Assembly (NCBI GenBank): GCA_030035585.1
Contig: CM057474.1
Coordinates: 6,122,001 to 6,186,000 of the forward strand
Source: Dugong dugon
Lineage: Eukaryota > Chordata > Mammalia > Sirenia > Dugongidae
DNA: 64,000 bases
Reading direction: 5' to 3'
The notes below the pieces were generated by a model. The model was not told the origin of the DNA, ran no database searches, and was given only the letters and a program-made list of their open reading frames with translations. Positions 47,600 to 59,288 of this stretch are shown here, piece after piece. The position numbers were made by a program, and so were the translations under genes. The stretch's first letter is position 1. Each line of letters starts with the position of its first letter.

Positions 47600-47800
47600 G
47601 ATTTTTCATTCACTCATTCAACAAATATCCCTTGAAACCTAATATGGTAGCATTAGACATATAGAAAAGAACAAACCAGAAGAGGCCCCTGGCCTAACAA
47701 ACCTATTGCTTATTGAAGAAGATAGACAATTAATACTCCAAGTGTGATAAGTGCTGACGAAACAAGTACAAGGTTTTGTGGAAGCACAAGTCTTGACCGG
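47600..47800 (-). mobile_element. L2 3' end, antisense
   Basis: 'ttcattcactcattcaacaa' and 'gaagatagacaattaatact' followed by 'gtgtgataagtgctgacgaa' match antisense L2. Confidence 0.6.
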
Positions 47801-49199
47801 ACTCCACAGACCAGAAAAAAGATGGGAACAATCAAATGAAAGAAACATGACCATTGTCCAACTTAATCCCTGACTTTAATTTTCAAAGCTCATTTTTTTG
47901 CATTTTTGACTGGTGAAAACTCTTCTATAATTTTGGGGAATGATAGTGTTCAGGATATTTTCCCTGGATAGATTAATAACTTTAAGTTCATAGAGCCAAC
48001 GTTACCCTGATTTATATATAATTCCAGCGTATTTAGTCAGCCTGATAATGCAATTTTATCTACAGTTGTCCAAACGTCTTGGGCCTAGAAATAGCTGTGG
48101 GTCTTCAAACAAATCATTTCTAATTTTTATGTGGTAAATGTAATGACAACTTGAGAACCAGCTTCAAAAAGAAAAATGTCAGAAGATATATCAGTGTTTC
48201 TAATTTGTATTCTTCTCTTTTATTTTCCAAATAAACATTTTCAATAGAGATGATGAAATCAGTGCAGACAAGACTGCTTTTATTTAAAAAGAGGAATGAA
48301 AAGCATGCTTTTTAAACTGGTGGATTGGCGAACAGAGTCAAAGGTTTTAAAAGAACTGGCTATTGCATGACTGATTTAAAGATATAAATGTCTAGGATTT
48401 TGGATACTTTTAAACTATCTTTAAATATGCAATTACTTTATGAGAAGGCTTGATAGCTTACCTTTAATCAGCATCAAGATATTTAAACCTTTTGTACCTT
48501 CCCAGGTCACAAGATAATTCTTCATGTGACCTCTAAAATGATTAGAAATATATGAAACTTTCATACCTTAATGAACCAGTGTGGATACCCGGACCTCTGT
48601 ATAATACATGATTAAGAAATTGTTTTGAAGTTTATTCGAAGAAGAATTTTGATTACTTATATACAATTCTCCCTCTATCTTAGAAATTGCAATTTTCTTG
48701 CTTTTTCTGGTTCACTTACTAAAAATAAATAGTTAAGCTCTAGCAAAAAATAACAAATTAGGAAGGGTTATAGTGACTATCCAGTACTAGAGTGCTCAAT
48801 TCATTTTCATACCCTAAGTCACTCACTTCCTGTATGGTAAGTTCTGTATATGAGATAATTTAAATCTTTCACTTCATTAAATTGTATATATATGTAATAT
48901 TATGGACATAAAATTATATATATACATAATTATATATATAATAGATTTGTGCGCTCACACACACATATTCATATTTAATTTGGGTAAGAGGATAGTCACA
49001 AAGATTTAAGAGTATGCATTTAACAAAAAGTACAGATTAATTATATTTCTAGAATCAAATAATGTTAGCACTTTTAGTGGCAGAGAGAAAACATAGCCTG
49101 AAACCACTAGTAAGAAACTGGAACCAAGAGTGGGCATGCCATGCCCATGATGAAATGGGAAACAGTATAAGTTGGAACTAGAGCCTAGGCTTTATTTCT
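47801..49199. other. Mostly unassigned; AT-rich simple sequence at 48885-48947
   Basis: No clear transposon or exon. The (TA)-rich stretch near 48885-48947 contains self-complementary runs (aattatatatatacataatt). Confidence 0.45.
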
Positions 49200-49300
49200 C
49201 ATTTATTTATTCAACAACCATTTATTTAATGAGAATTTGCTATGTGCTAAGCACTTTTCATGAAGTCTAAAGAAAAAAGATGAATAAGTCTTACAGTTCC
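49200..49300 (-). mobile_element. L2/CR1-like 3' end, antisense
   Basis: 'tttatttattcaacaaccat' and 'ttgctatgtgctaagcactt' are typical of this repeat end in antisense. Confidence 0.5.
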
Positions 49301-49339
49301 CAGCCCCTTGCCCTACACACTAGTACTTCTAGTCATATC

Positions 49340-50480
49340 TATTCAACTCTTCTCTTTCTTTACAAAAAAAATTAAAATTTATTAGAGAAGAAATAGAAAA
49401 ATAGAAAAGTTTTGAAGATTTAGTTGGGAAATCTATGAAGAAAGAGAGCAAAAAGACAAATGAATGAAAAAGGAGAGAAAATTTAAGAATCTGTGTAAGA
49501 GATGCTACATCTGAATCATATGACTTCCAGGACAGAACAGAGAAAAGGTAGAAGGAGAAATCATGGTAGAGAATTTCTCAAGGGAAAGGACAGAATTTAT
49601 AGACTGAAAAAGGCCCACCAAGTACCCAGGATAATGGATTAACCCAAGCATATCCTTATGAAATTTCAGAACACTTAGGAACAAGGAGAAGATTCTAAAA
49701 GCTCACAAAATTAAAGAAATAAATAAATAAGCACATAGACAATATTAAGAATCAGAATTGCTTCAGAATTCTCAACAGCAATTCTGAAAGCTAGTTGATG
49801 GATTAATATGTTCAATATTTTGAAGAAAAATAAGATATATCCTAGAATTCTATACTCACTCAAGCTATTAATCAAGTTGGAGAAAGGAATAAAGACATTG
49901 CAGATATGCACCATCTTAAAAAAACCTCCCCAAATACTGTTTCTTGGGAAGCAACTGTAATAAATGCTCTACAAATGTAAAGCAGTGAACCATAAATGAG
50001 GAAAATGTCAAACACAGAAACAAGAAATTCAACTGAGAAAAGATGTGAAAAAAATCCCTAGGAAGACGTTAAAGACAGATATCAGCATGAAAGTTGTACC
50101 ATGAGCACAGAGAGAAACAAGCCCATATTCTGTCAAGTCCATAAACATGTGGTTCCATATGGTTTAGAATCTCATAACCATACCATCCTTTCACTCAAAT
50201 GAACCTACTGGCACAGTGGAAGTCAGTGGATTTCACTTCTATTGGTAAGATTCTGAATGAGGAAACAGTAAATGTTACACTGACAACAGCTTCTCTCTTT
50301 TAACTCTCATCTTAGCAAGAGACTTCAGATCCCTGCAGACTGTAATTCAGAAGAAAACACAGATTTACCCCAATATAAGGAATTATCATCTATATAGCAC
50401 ATGTTCATATGTCTATAAATTACTCCCAAAAAATATGCACTTAGCAAGTAATAATGATTGCCTCTGAAAAGGAGAAATAG
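49340..50480 (+). mobile_element. HAL1/L1M-like remnant, sense
   Basis: A-rich text with blocks such as 'agactgaaaaaggcccacca', 'cttatgaaatttcagaacac' and 'atcctagaattctatactca' follows the ORF1-side sequence of HAL1/L1M elements. Only short frames remain. Confidence 0.6.
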
Positions 50481-50639
50481 GTGGCCAAATGAAAAGGGTG
50501 TAAGAGAATTAATTACTTCTCACCCACTGTTGTTGCCTTTGGATTTTGTACAAAGTGCATGAGTCATCTATACCAATAATGGAAATAAAATCCATCCCTC
50601 CCTCAGAGCCTTTAGTCTTGTTAAATGTCCCTTGGAAAC

Positions 50640-51165
50640 TCGCAAATCCCTGTATCAGGCTGGAGGCTTCTCCTGACTCACATAGCTGCAGGGGCTGGAA
50701 AACTAAAGATAGGCAGGTCAGACAACAAGCCTCTGGCTCACAGGCTGTGGAGACCAACAAATCCCAAGATTGACAAGTAAGCTGACAGGCCACTGGTTCA
50801 CAGACTGAGGAGGCTGACAAATCTCAAGATTGGCAGGTAAGCTACTAGCTCAAGTCCCAAGAACCAGAGGTCAGAAGAACAGGAGCCAGCTGCAGGATCC
50901 AGAGCAAGCAAAACCTTCAAGCCTGGCCAGAAAGTTTATTGATATTGGATACAGGCCACACCCTCAAAGAAACTCCCCTTCAAATGATTGTCTTCTCACA
51001 GCAGATCCCATCAAGGAGGTGATCACATTATATCAGATCTCATCATGGAGGTGATTACATCATTATATGACTGCCAAACTACATCATAACTGACAAACCA
51101 CTGAGAATCATGGCCCAGCCAAGTTGACACACAACCTTAAAAATCAAAGTCCATCTCTTGTCAAC
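50640..51165 (-). mobile_element. ERVL-type LTR, antisense, left arm of inverted structure
   Basis: In antisense the LTR starts at about 51150 ('ggttgtgtgtcaacttggct' on the minus strand) and runs left to about 50640, with tandemly duplicated 'tggttcacagactgaggagg'-type units at 50735-50840. Confidence 0.8.
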
Positions 51166-51590
51166 TTGGCACCTGTACACATCTCCTTAAACCATACATA
51201 ATCTCTGAGTAAAGACAATTATGAAATCATACTTGAGCCTAACATGATACAACTAACATGTGTACAACTGAAAATGCATTAGCCCTGTTTACGTCTTATA
51301 TTTTATAAGTGAAGAAAACAAAAATATTTGATGCACACATTCAAGGAAGTAATACTCATAACAATTACTGGCCTCTTTTCTGCAACTGGTCACATGGTTG
51401 TAACTGGCATTTAGAACTACCTTCTTCCACCACCCATTCCATATTCCCTCTGCCCTCAGCAAGCACCTCAGCTGGTCGTGGTTCTTTGCCTGGTGGAGTG
51501 ACCCAAACCTTCATTCCTGAAGGGTCTGGGCTGTTAGTAGTCATGTCAGAATTGGGTTTCTATAGTTTTCCACTGACTTTAATCACAGGA
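51166..51590 (-). mobile_element. ERVL internal 3' segment, antisense
   Basis: On the minus strand this is the stretch just upstream of a 3' LTR in ERVL-class elements. It has no intact viral frame. Its left part (51168-51290) has an inverted partner at 51590-51722. Confidence 0.7.
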
Positions 51591-52085
51591 CTAGTGCATT
51601 TTCAGTTGTATGCATGTTAGTTGTATCATATTAGGCACAAGTATGACTTTATAATTGTCTTTATTCAGAGATTATGCATGGTTTAAATGAAGATGTGTAC
51701 AGGTGCCAAGTTGACAAAAGGTGGGCTGTGATAGTTGTGGTTGTGTGTCAACTTGCCTGGGCCATGATTCTCAGTGGTTTGCCAGTTATGAGGTAGTTTG
51801 GCAGTCATATAATGATGCAATCACCTCCATGATGAGATCTGATATCATGTGATCACCTCCTTGATGGGATCTGCTGTGAGTAGTCAATCATTTGAAGGGG
51901 AGTTTCCTGGGGGTTGTGGCCTGCATCCAATATAGGTGGTATTTCTGGCAAAGTTCGTAGGCTTTTGCTTGCACTGGATCCTGCAGCTGGCTCCTGTTTA
52001 TCTGACCTCCAGTTCTTGGGACTTGAGCTAGTAGCTTACCTGCTGAATTTGGGATTCATCAGCCTGTGCAGTCTATGAGCCAACA
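51591..52085 (+). mobile_element. ERVL internal end plus LTR, right arm of inverted structure
   Basis: 51591-51728 is ERVL internal sequence in sense ('gtgtacaggtgccaagttga'), followed by an LTR starting about 51729 (tgtgatagttgtggttgtg). The LTR text stops at about 52085. Confidence 0.78.
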
Positions 52086-52190
52086 GCCTTCCAGAAAGTC
52101 CACCTATATTGGATTCAGGCCACACCCCCAAGGAAACTCCCCTTCAACTGATCGGCTACTCACAGCAGATCCCATCACGGTGGTGGCTGT
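52086..52190 (-). mobile_element. Inverted LTR fragment appended to the right arm
   Basis: 'ccacctatattggattcagg' through 'cagcagatcccatcacgg' is the reverse complement of 51860-51960 in the adjacent LTR, making a second, smaller inverted repeat. Confidence 0.78.
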
Positions 52191-52569
52191 GTATGAGGTG
52201 TATTGGCCCAGAATTGAACTTGATCTTCCACACAGAAAGCAAGATTTCTACCACTGATGCACCAGTGCCTCATACTCACCCTCAGATCTCCCAACCCAAC
52301 ACAAAAAACAAGGACACCCTTTTTGCTATGTCAACAGAAGCTTGGATGTTTCTATGTAGAAGTTAAATCAGAGAGACTCTGGATTCTGGGATGCTAGGCA
52401 CAGCTGAAAATGGAGTAATTTACTGAAAACAGATGATTTGAGTTAAAGTCAGCATAATGAATTCACTGTTTGACTCCAAGATGCTATTTTCAAGGTTATA
52501 TTCTTTATTCAAATGAATGGAAGATTATTCCTTGGGGAAGAAGAAAAATCACTGATATGAGATAAAAAA

Positions 52570-52777
52570 ACCCCATTGCCGTCAAGTTGATTCTGACTCC
52601 TAGCAACTCTGTAGGGCAGAGTAGAACTGCCCCATAGGGTTTCTTGATTCTGACTCCTAGCAACTCTATAGGGCAGAGCAGAACTGCCCCACAGGGTTTC
52701 TAAGGAGTGGCTGGTGGATTCAAACTGCCAACCTTTGGGTTAGCAACCAAACACTTAACCACTGCGCCACCAGGGCA
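52570..52777 (-). mobile_element. AfroSINE with internal 57-bp tandem duplication
   Basis: Antisense copy in which 52587-52643 is repeated at 52644-52700. Both units contain 'ctgactcctagcaactct' and a 'ggcagag.agaactgcccca' block. The remaining head ends 'actgcgccaccagggca'. Confidence 0.92.
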
Positions 52778-52899
52778 CAATGAAAAGCCCCTGTCCTTAC
52801 CTGGTTATGGCCAAAGTCCAGCTGTTGACAAGCAATAGAAAAGCTCATTCTTGCCCACTGACATTTCAATCAGCCTTTGAGTGCCTTATTCTTCAAATG

Positions 52900-53930
52900 A
52901 ATAATCAAGATTTATAAGACATTTGGTATAAAAGACACAGACCAACAAACCAACAAACAGTAAAAACGAACACAAAACAAAATAGGAAGAGCATGGCAAA
53001 GAACAAAAAAATTAAAAATGTTATAATTAATATTGTTTGATAAAATTTCACAAACAATTTTGTATCTATGATTCTAAGGCTATATATTTCAAAGCAACAG
53101 GAAAGGGAACTTGGCAAATTAATTCATGATGTCATAAATTAAAAAAAAATGTATTAAGAGGACTAGAAGATAAAACTGAGGAAATCTCCCAGAAGGTGAA
53201 ACAACAACAAAGAGATGAAAAATAAGAGAAAAATTAATAAATTAGAGCACCAAGCCAGGAGGTACAACATCCATCTTATATCAGTTTCAGAAAGATAAAA
53301 CAGAGGAACAGGCAAGGGAGAAGTTACCAAAGAAATAATACAACACAATTTCTCAGAAGTAAAATGTGTGGCTTTGCAGATTTAAACAATCTACTGAGAG
53401 CCAAGTAAGAGTTTTTAAAAAACATACTATTGCATATTATTATGAATGAAGAAAACTTTAGGTATAAAGAGATGATCCTAAAAGATTCTGGACTGTTAGG
53501 GGTGGGGAGGAAGGACAAGATCATCTATGAAGAATCAGTAGTGAGAATGGCATTGGACTTCTCAATGGCAGTGCTGGAAACAAAAGAAAAATGAGTGCTT
53601 CCTTCAAAATTCTGAGGGAAATCAATGTTTTAATCTAAAATTGTGTATCTTGCTAATCACCAGTTGTATATGAGGAGGAATTGGGACATTTTCAAATATG
53701 CAATATTTTAAAACATTTTGTTCCCTGTTCTTTTTGGCCATATTGAGAGTTATTTTAATATGTACACAGAAAGTTAAGCATGCAGACAATCAAAAATGTG
53801 ACAACTATCAAGTTCATGCAAAACAAAAAGTTGTGCAAAAGTGTAATTATATTTCACCACGTGATTCAGCAATAAAAAATTTTTACACAAGCAAAAAAAA
53901 AAAAGCAAGCGCTGAACTTTGATTTAACAA
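52900..53930 (+). mobile_element. HAL1/L1M-like remnant, sense
   Basis: Blocks 'gaggaaatctcccagaaggt', 'cagaggaacaggcaagggag' and 'aaattgtgtatcttgctaat' follow HAL1/L1M ORF1 and downstream sequence. It is heavily mutated. Confidence 0.65.
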
Positions 53931-54237
53931 AGATTTTTGTAATACCTATTCTAGGAGGAGAGGAAAGCATGTGTGAATATTTGTGTGTGTGTGTGAATGT
54001 GTATGTGTTTGTCATAAAACAACTAAATACTACTTATATTAGAAACCAACAGATAGTGCTTGAAAATGAAATTAAAAATTAGCAGTATGTTATTTCAAAT
54101 TACAGAAGAAATATATATATATTTTTTCTAAAATGAGGAAATTTGTGGTTGGAAGACCGGGGGTAGGAATGAGTAAGGTAGCAGACTGCAGTTGTTTGTT
54201 ATTTTTATCATTATTATACATTTTATGGCAAAATAAA

Positions 54238-54445
54238 GGAGTCCTGGTAGCTAAATGGTTAAGCACTGGGTTGCTAAACAAAAGATTGGCGGTTTGAACC
54301 CATCAGCTGCCCTGCCAGAGAAAAGACCTGGTAATCTGCTCCCATAAAGATTTAAGTCTAAGAAACCCTATTGAACGGTTCTACCCAGTCCTTTCTGGTT
54401 GCTATGAGTTGGAATAGACTTGACGGCACACAGTTACATCACAAC
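54238..54445 (+). mobile_element. AfroSINE, long variant
   Basis: Copy with a diverged head (ggagtcctggtagctaaatg), the 'agacctggtaatctgctccc' block and a 'gacggcacacagttacatc' end. Confidence 0.88.
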
Positions 54446-54481
54446 ATAGTAAAATATGTCTCGCTTTACTCTCTCTGATTG

Positions 54482-55490
54482 TTATGGGTTGATTTCTTTC
54501 TCCCCAAAGAGATATGTGAAGGTCCTAATGCTCAGTACCTGTGAATGTGATCTTATTTGGAAAGAGTGTCTTTGCAGATGTAATTAGTTAACGTAAGGTC
54601 ATAATGGAGTAGGATGGACCCAGATCTGATATAACTTACTGTCATGGATTGAATTGTGTCCCCCTAAAATATCTGTCAACTTTTATACTGAGTCATGATT
54701 CCCAGTATTGTGTGGTTGTCCTCCGTATTGTGATTGTAATTTTACGTTAAAGAGGATTAGGATGGGATTGTAAAACACCACCCTAACCCAGGTCACATCC
54801 CTGATCCAATGTAAAGGGAGTTACCCTGGGGTGTGGCCTGCACCACTTTTATCTCTCAAGAGATAAAAGGAAAGGGAAGTGAGCAGAGAGTTGGGGACCT
54901 GATACCACGAAGAAAAAAGCACCAGGAGCAGAGCACATCCTTTGGACCTGAGGTTCCTGCGCAGAGAAGCTCCTAGTCCAGGGGAAGATTGATGATAACG
55001 GGGACCTTCCTCCAGAGCGGACAGAGAGAGAAAGCCTTCCCCTGGAGCTGACACCCTGAATTTGGACTTCTAGCCTACTAGACTTGAGAAAATAAATTTC
55101 TCTTTGTTAAAGCCACCCACTTGTGGTATTTCTGTTAGAGCAATACTAGATCACTAAGACACTTATTTCCTTGTAAGGAAAGGAAGAGAGACCCAGAGAC
55201 AGAGACAGACACAGTGAAGAAACCAGTGTGAAGACACAGACACAATCACTAAGAAGAGATGCCCCTGTGGGGCAAAAGCAGAGGCTGGAGTTAGGCTGCC
55301 ACAAACCAAGGAAAGGCTGCCAATATCAGAAGCTGGAAGAGGCAAGGAAGGATCCTCACCTAGAGACTTTGGAGCGTATGGCCAGACCACATTTTGTTTA
55401 GACCTTCGAGTCCTTAAAGCTGAGAGAAAATCAGTGTTGATTTGGGCCACTTTGTTATGGCAGTCCTAGGAAACCAATACACCACCCAAA
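54482..55490 (+). mobile_element. MLT1-type LTR interrupted by a younger LTR
   Basis: The left part has 'gcagatgtaattagttaac' and the right part (from 55162) 'gaagctggaagaggcaagga' and 'tgttatggcagtcctaggaa', which are successive parts of one MLT1-like LTR. The insertion at 54640-55161 separates them. Confidence 0.82.
54640..55161 (+). mobile_element. Younger LTR nested in MLT1, with 5-bp flanks
   Basis: The 522-bp element begins tgtcatggattgaattgtgt and ends 'gatcactaagaca' (TG...CA), with an aataaa signal at about 55090. The flanks are cttac (54635-54639) and cttat (55162-55166). It resembles MLT-type LTRs at its ends and shares a middle block with 5737-5775. The minus-strand frame at 54821-55054 is incidental. 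Confidence 0.85.
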
Positions 55491-55957
55491 AAGAATCTGT
55501 GGTTCTTTATTTTACTAGGGATGTTTCCTGTCTGAAAAGTATGGATTGAATATGAAATCTGGGCAAATTAACCCGCAGTTTTCCTCTGCTAGAGTCATGT
55601 TCTAAGTTACAGAAGTGAGAAGAAAAGTAGCAATGTGTTATATCCATGAGATTAATGACATGATTTGGTCCAGAATCCGTATGCTCTGTAAAACAAAAAT
55701 GAGCATATTTAAACATACTTTGTGCTACCTTCTTAACACCTCAATTAAAGTAGATGTCTTAAAGCTATTTTGATTTAAGACAAATATAGTGGTTTGATCA
55801 TGGATATTTCATCAGTATTATTGCAAGACATTTAATGCTGGCTGCGCTTCGGTCAACCCCTCAGTTCCTTTGCTCAGTTGTGGTGTTGGTCTGAAAAACA
55901 AAAATGACAAATTCCGAAAATGACAAATTTTTGTCATATTCCAAAATTGACAAAAAG

Positions 55958-56003
55958 TATGGATCAGAATTGACTCGGCGGCAACAGATTTGGTTTTTGG
56001 TTT
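55958..56003 (+). mobile_element. AfroSINE 3' tail fragment
   Basis: 'gaattgactcggcggcaaca' plus the 'gatttggtttttggttt' tail only. Confidence 0.7.
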
Positions 56004-56551
56004 ATAATATTGTTAATCAACTTTCCTTTTTCCGCCATTCATGTTAATGCTGTACTACCTAAAATCACTTCCTAGAATTGATTTTTTGTTTCTTAATCTC
56101 TTTCTGTACGTAACCACGGTAGTGCCGAGTATACTGCTCCTGCTAGATCTGTTTTTCCATTTGAAGAATTTATTTTCATATGTCACTCAGAATTTAGTAG
56201 TTCTTCTAGATATGCATTTTTCCTGTGCATTTGAGCATCATAGGAAGATACATTCTACTCTTGATGGTATCCTGCCCATTGAGTCACAGAAAGCTATTAT
56301 TCCTACAATTTTTCAGTAGCGAGTGGGTTCTGTCGGGGTGGAATTTTAAGAAGTATACTCTCTTTCTACCCTCAAATTACTGTCCCCTTGTCATAGAAAT
56401 TGTTCAGTGAAGTGTGATGCTGACGTTTCAGAATCCATGTATATGTAATCTGTTAAGTCATTATATATGACAGTGGTCGGGAAAGCAGACCGAAATGTTG
56501 CTTTTATTTAAACGCCTACTGGTTACGCTGGTTCAAGATTTAGCTTCTTTA

Positions 56552-56565
56552 CCGCCCTCTGGTGG
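56552..56565 (-). promoter_or_regulatory. CTCF-type binding motif
   Basis: The minus strand reads CCACCAGAGGGCGG, which fits every position of the commonly quoted CTCF core (CCASYAGRKGGCRS). The surrounding 56440-56660 is not an obvious transposon. Occupancy cannot be judged from sequence. Confidence 0.55.
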
Positions 56566-56994
56566 TGTGTTCTGTGAACTGCATATTTAGAGGTTAGCGC
56601 ATTCTCAAGGAGCGAAGTGATTTAGGAAAGTAGGTTATTCAACTCTTTAAGTACAGGCTGAAAATAGATGCTCGGAAACATTCAGATTTAATGAAACTGA
56701 GTGAAGAGGTCAGTAATTGGACAGGAGAAGTTTTAAAAAATATGAAATACTTATTCTCTTTTTGTCAAATAGTTGTACTTCATGATAAGAAAATAGAAAT
56801 TCTTGTTTGCTTTAGAATAAAAGAGTAATAAATTAAAGATTTTCTTCACTTGGACCAAATATCTCCTCTGAAAAAATAGATTTAAATTAAATGTTGACCT
56901 TTCAAAAAAGATTCTTCTTTTAAAAAGAAATATCCACAAAAAATCTCAAATTATAATTTCATTTTTCCTTCAATTTAAACGTATATATGTATGT

Positions 56995-57427
56995 TGTTGT
57001 TAGGTGCTGTCGAGTTGGTTCCCACTTACAGCAACCTTGTGTACAACAGAACAAAACATTGTCCAGTCCTGTGCCACCCTCACAATTGTTGCTATGTTTG
57101 AGCTGATTGTTGCAGCCACTGTGTCAGTCCATCTCCTTAAGAATCTTCCTTTCTTTCGCTGACCTCCTACTTCACCAACCATGACGTTCTTCTCCAGGGG
57201 CTGGTCCCTCCTGATAACATGTCCAAAGTACGTGGGACAAAGTCTTGCCATCTTCACTTCTAAGGAGCATTCTGGCTGTACTTCTTTCCAAGACAGATTT
57301 ATTCATTCTTCTGGCAGTCCAAGATATATTCAATATTCTTCCCCAACACCATAATTCAAAGCCATCAATTCTTCTTTGACGTATTCATTGTCTAGCTTTG
57401 CATGTATATGAGGCAATTGAAAATAAT
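56995..57427 (-). mobile_element. RTE LINE 3' fragment
   Basis: The minus strand carries the distal RTE coding region (frame 57000-57257 with KMARLCPTYFGHV) and the 3' tail. Flanks 'atatatgtatg' and 'catatgtatg' may be a target duplication. Confidence 0.9.
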
Positions 57428-57864
57428 ATACATATGTATGTATCTATAAATGTTGTACGCTATAGTTTCAGATGATTTCTTCCTTCATATCTTCTTCCTC
57501 CCTTCAACAAATACTCACTGAATACCTGATAAAGCTAGAGAGCTCTGCCTGAAATTATGACCTTGGTAAAGCTTGATTTCAATGTAGCAGAAGGGATTGC
57601 TGCCTTTGTGGTGAGGATTTTTCCCTAGGGTGTGGAAGATGGTGTGTGAGAGGAGGTCTATTATGTCTCTGCTTCCCAAAATTTCTCTCAGCCTTCAGTA
57701 TTATAAATAACTTCCTTTGTGGAAAGATGTTTTGAGTTAAGAGTTCTCTATTAAAATGCAAATACTTCCAAAGTGTGTAAAATACAAGGCATTATATACT
57801 TCCTTTAGTTGTTTAAACTGAGTTTTAACAAAGCTGTCTGTGGCATCTGTGTATGTATGCATGT

Positions 57865-58545
57865 GTGCATATGCTTGTGTATTTATGAGTGCATGTAGGT
57901 CTACTGAGGATAGAGACAGACCCTAGGTATATTTATGTGTGTGTGTATGTGAGTGCACGTATGTGTATTTATGTGTGTGTGTGTGTGAGTGCACGTAGGT
58001 CTATTGAGGATAGAGACAGACCCTAGGTATATATGTGTGTGTGTGCGTGAGTGCATGTAGGTCTACTGAGGATAGAGGCAGACCCTAGGTATATTTACGT
58101 GTGTGTGTGCGTGAGTGCATGTAGGTCTACTGAGGATAGAGGCAGACCCTAGGTATATTTGTGTGTGTGTGTGCGTGAGTGTACGTAGGTCTACTGAGGA
58201 TAGAGGCAGACCCTAGGTATATTTGTGTGTGTGTGTGCGTGAGTGCATGTAGGTCTACTGAGGATAGAGACAGACCCTAGGTATATTTACGTGTGTGTGT
58301 GCGTGAGTGTACGTAGGTCTACTGAGGATAGAGACAGACCCTAGGTATATTTACGGGGGGGTGTGTGTGCGTGAGTGCATGTAGGTCTACTGAGGATAGA
58401 GACAGACCCTAGGTATATTTACGTGTGTGTGTGTGCATGAGTGCATGTAGGTCTACTGAGGATAGAGGCAGACCCTAGGTATATTTGTGTGTGTGTGCGT
58501 GAGTGTACGTAGGTCTACTGAGGATACAGGCAGACCCTAGGTAGG
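57865..58545 (+). repeat. Minisatellite, about 64-bp unit, 10 copies
   Basis: The block gaccctaggta occurs at about 57919, 58019, 58081, 58145, 58209, 58273, 58337, 58405, 58471 and 58532. Each unit has a (TG)n stretch of varying length, a cgtgagtg motif and a conserved tctactgaggatagag. Four central intervals are exactly 64 bases. The first interval (100) contains an extra partial unit. Confidence 0.95.
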
Positions 58546-59171
58546 AAAGTGCAGTAGTATATGAGAAGGTGAAGGAGTGTAAAGGACAAATTTCACCTAC
58601 TTTGTTTACTTCCTTGCTGGGGGTAGTCTTATTTCTGCCATCCTTGCAGAGCTATCCACTAAATTCCCACTGTCCCTAAGTGCCTCTGTAAGTCTTACAT
58701 GCCTGTCAGTTTCCTATGTATGGGAATGGAACCTTGAAATTTTACCCATGGGGTTTTCCTTTCCCTGAGAGCTTTTCTCTGAGCTATGCAGCTAAATGGA
58801 TAATTTGGTGGGAATCTGTACTTATTTGCTAAATAGCAAACTACTCAATTAACTGTTTAAACAAACAAAGAGTATCTGGACTCAATGCACTTACACTAAT
58901 GCAGGGCACTTTCAGCCTCCACATAATGGAGATACTTGGAAACATGGAGGTCGTTTAATATCCCCTTAAGTCAGAACACAACGGTATTGAACAACCCAGG
59001 ACCAAATCTGTAGTGGCACAATGTGGGGAGCGATATCCTGGAGTCTGTCGTTGGCTGTTCCCTCACACAGATGCCAAATAGCTCCCATGTTGAAGTCAAA
59101 AGGAAATACAATACTGGAACTAAAAGTCTTTAAAATCTGTGTCTTATCATCTTTTTCTCCTGGCATGTGGT
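58546..59171. other. No confident feature
   Basis: Sequence between the minisatellite and the SINE cluster. The minus-strand frame 58966-59358 runs into the SINE poly(T)/poly(A) and is not a gene candidate. Confidence 0.4.
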
Positions 59172-59228
59172 AAAAAAAAAAAAAAAAAAAAAAACCAAAC
59201 CCATTGCCATTGAGTTGATTCTGACTCT
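59172..59228 (-). mobile_element. AfroSINE tail fragment with long A-run
   Basis: A 23-base A-run followed by 'cccattgccattgagttgat', strongly 5'-truncated. Confidence 0.72.
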
Positions 59229-59288
59229 TGTTAAATGTTTTCTGAGTAAATGTTGAGAGTCTAAAGATATTTTGTTTACTAAACCAGC

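Larger units (their letters stand above)
55491..56994. other. Mostly unassigned DNA
   Basis: No exon or larger repeat recognised apart from the SINE tail and the CTCF-like motif. A short palindrome (atgacaaatttttgtcat) lies at about 55919-55936, and related 'gacaaattccgaaaatgac' units adjoin it. Confidence 0.4.

Noticed and set aside
48885..48947. AT-rich palindromic run considered as an origin or matrix-attachment site
   Set aside because: Simple TA-rich sequence is common in such DNA and no additional motif supports a function.
57865..58545. Regularly spaced repeats resembling a CRISPR array
   Set aside because: Units are contiguous with no unique spacers, carry TG microsatellites, and the genome is mammalian. 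It is a minisatellite.
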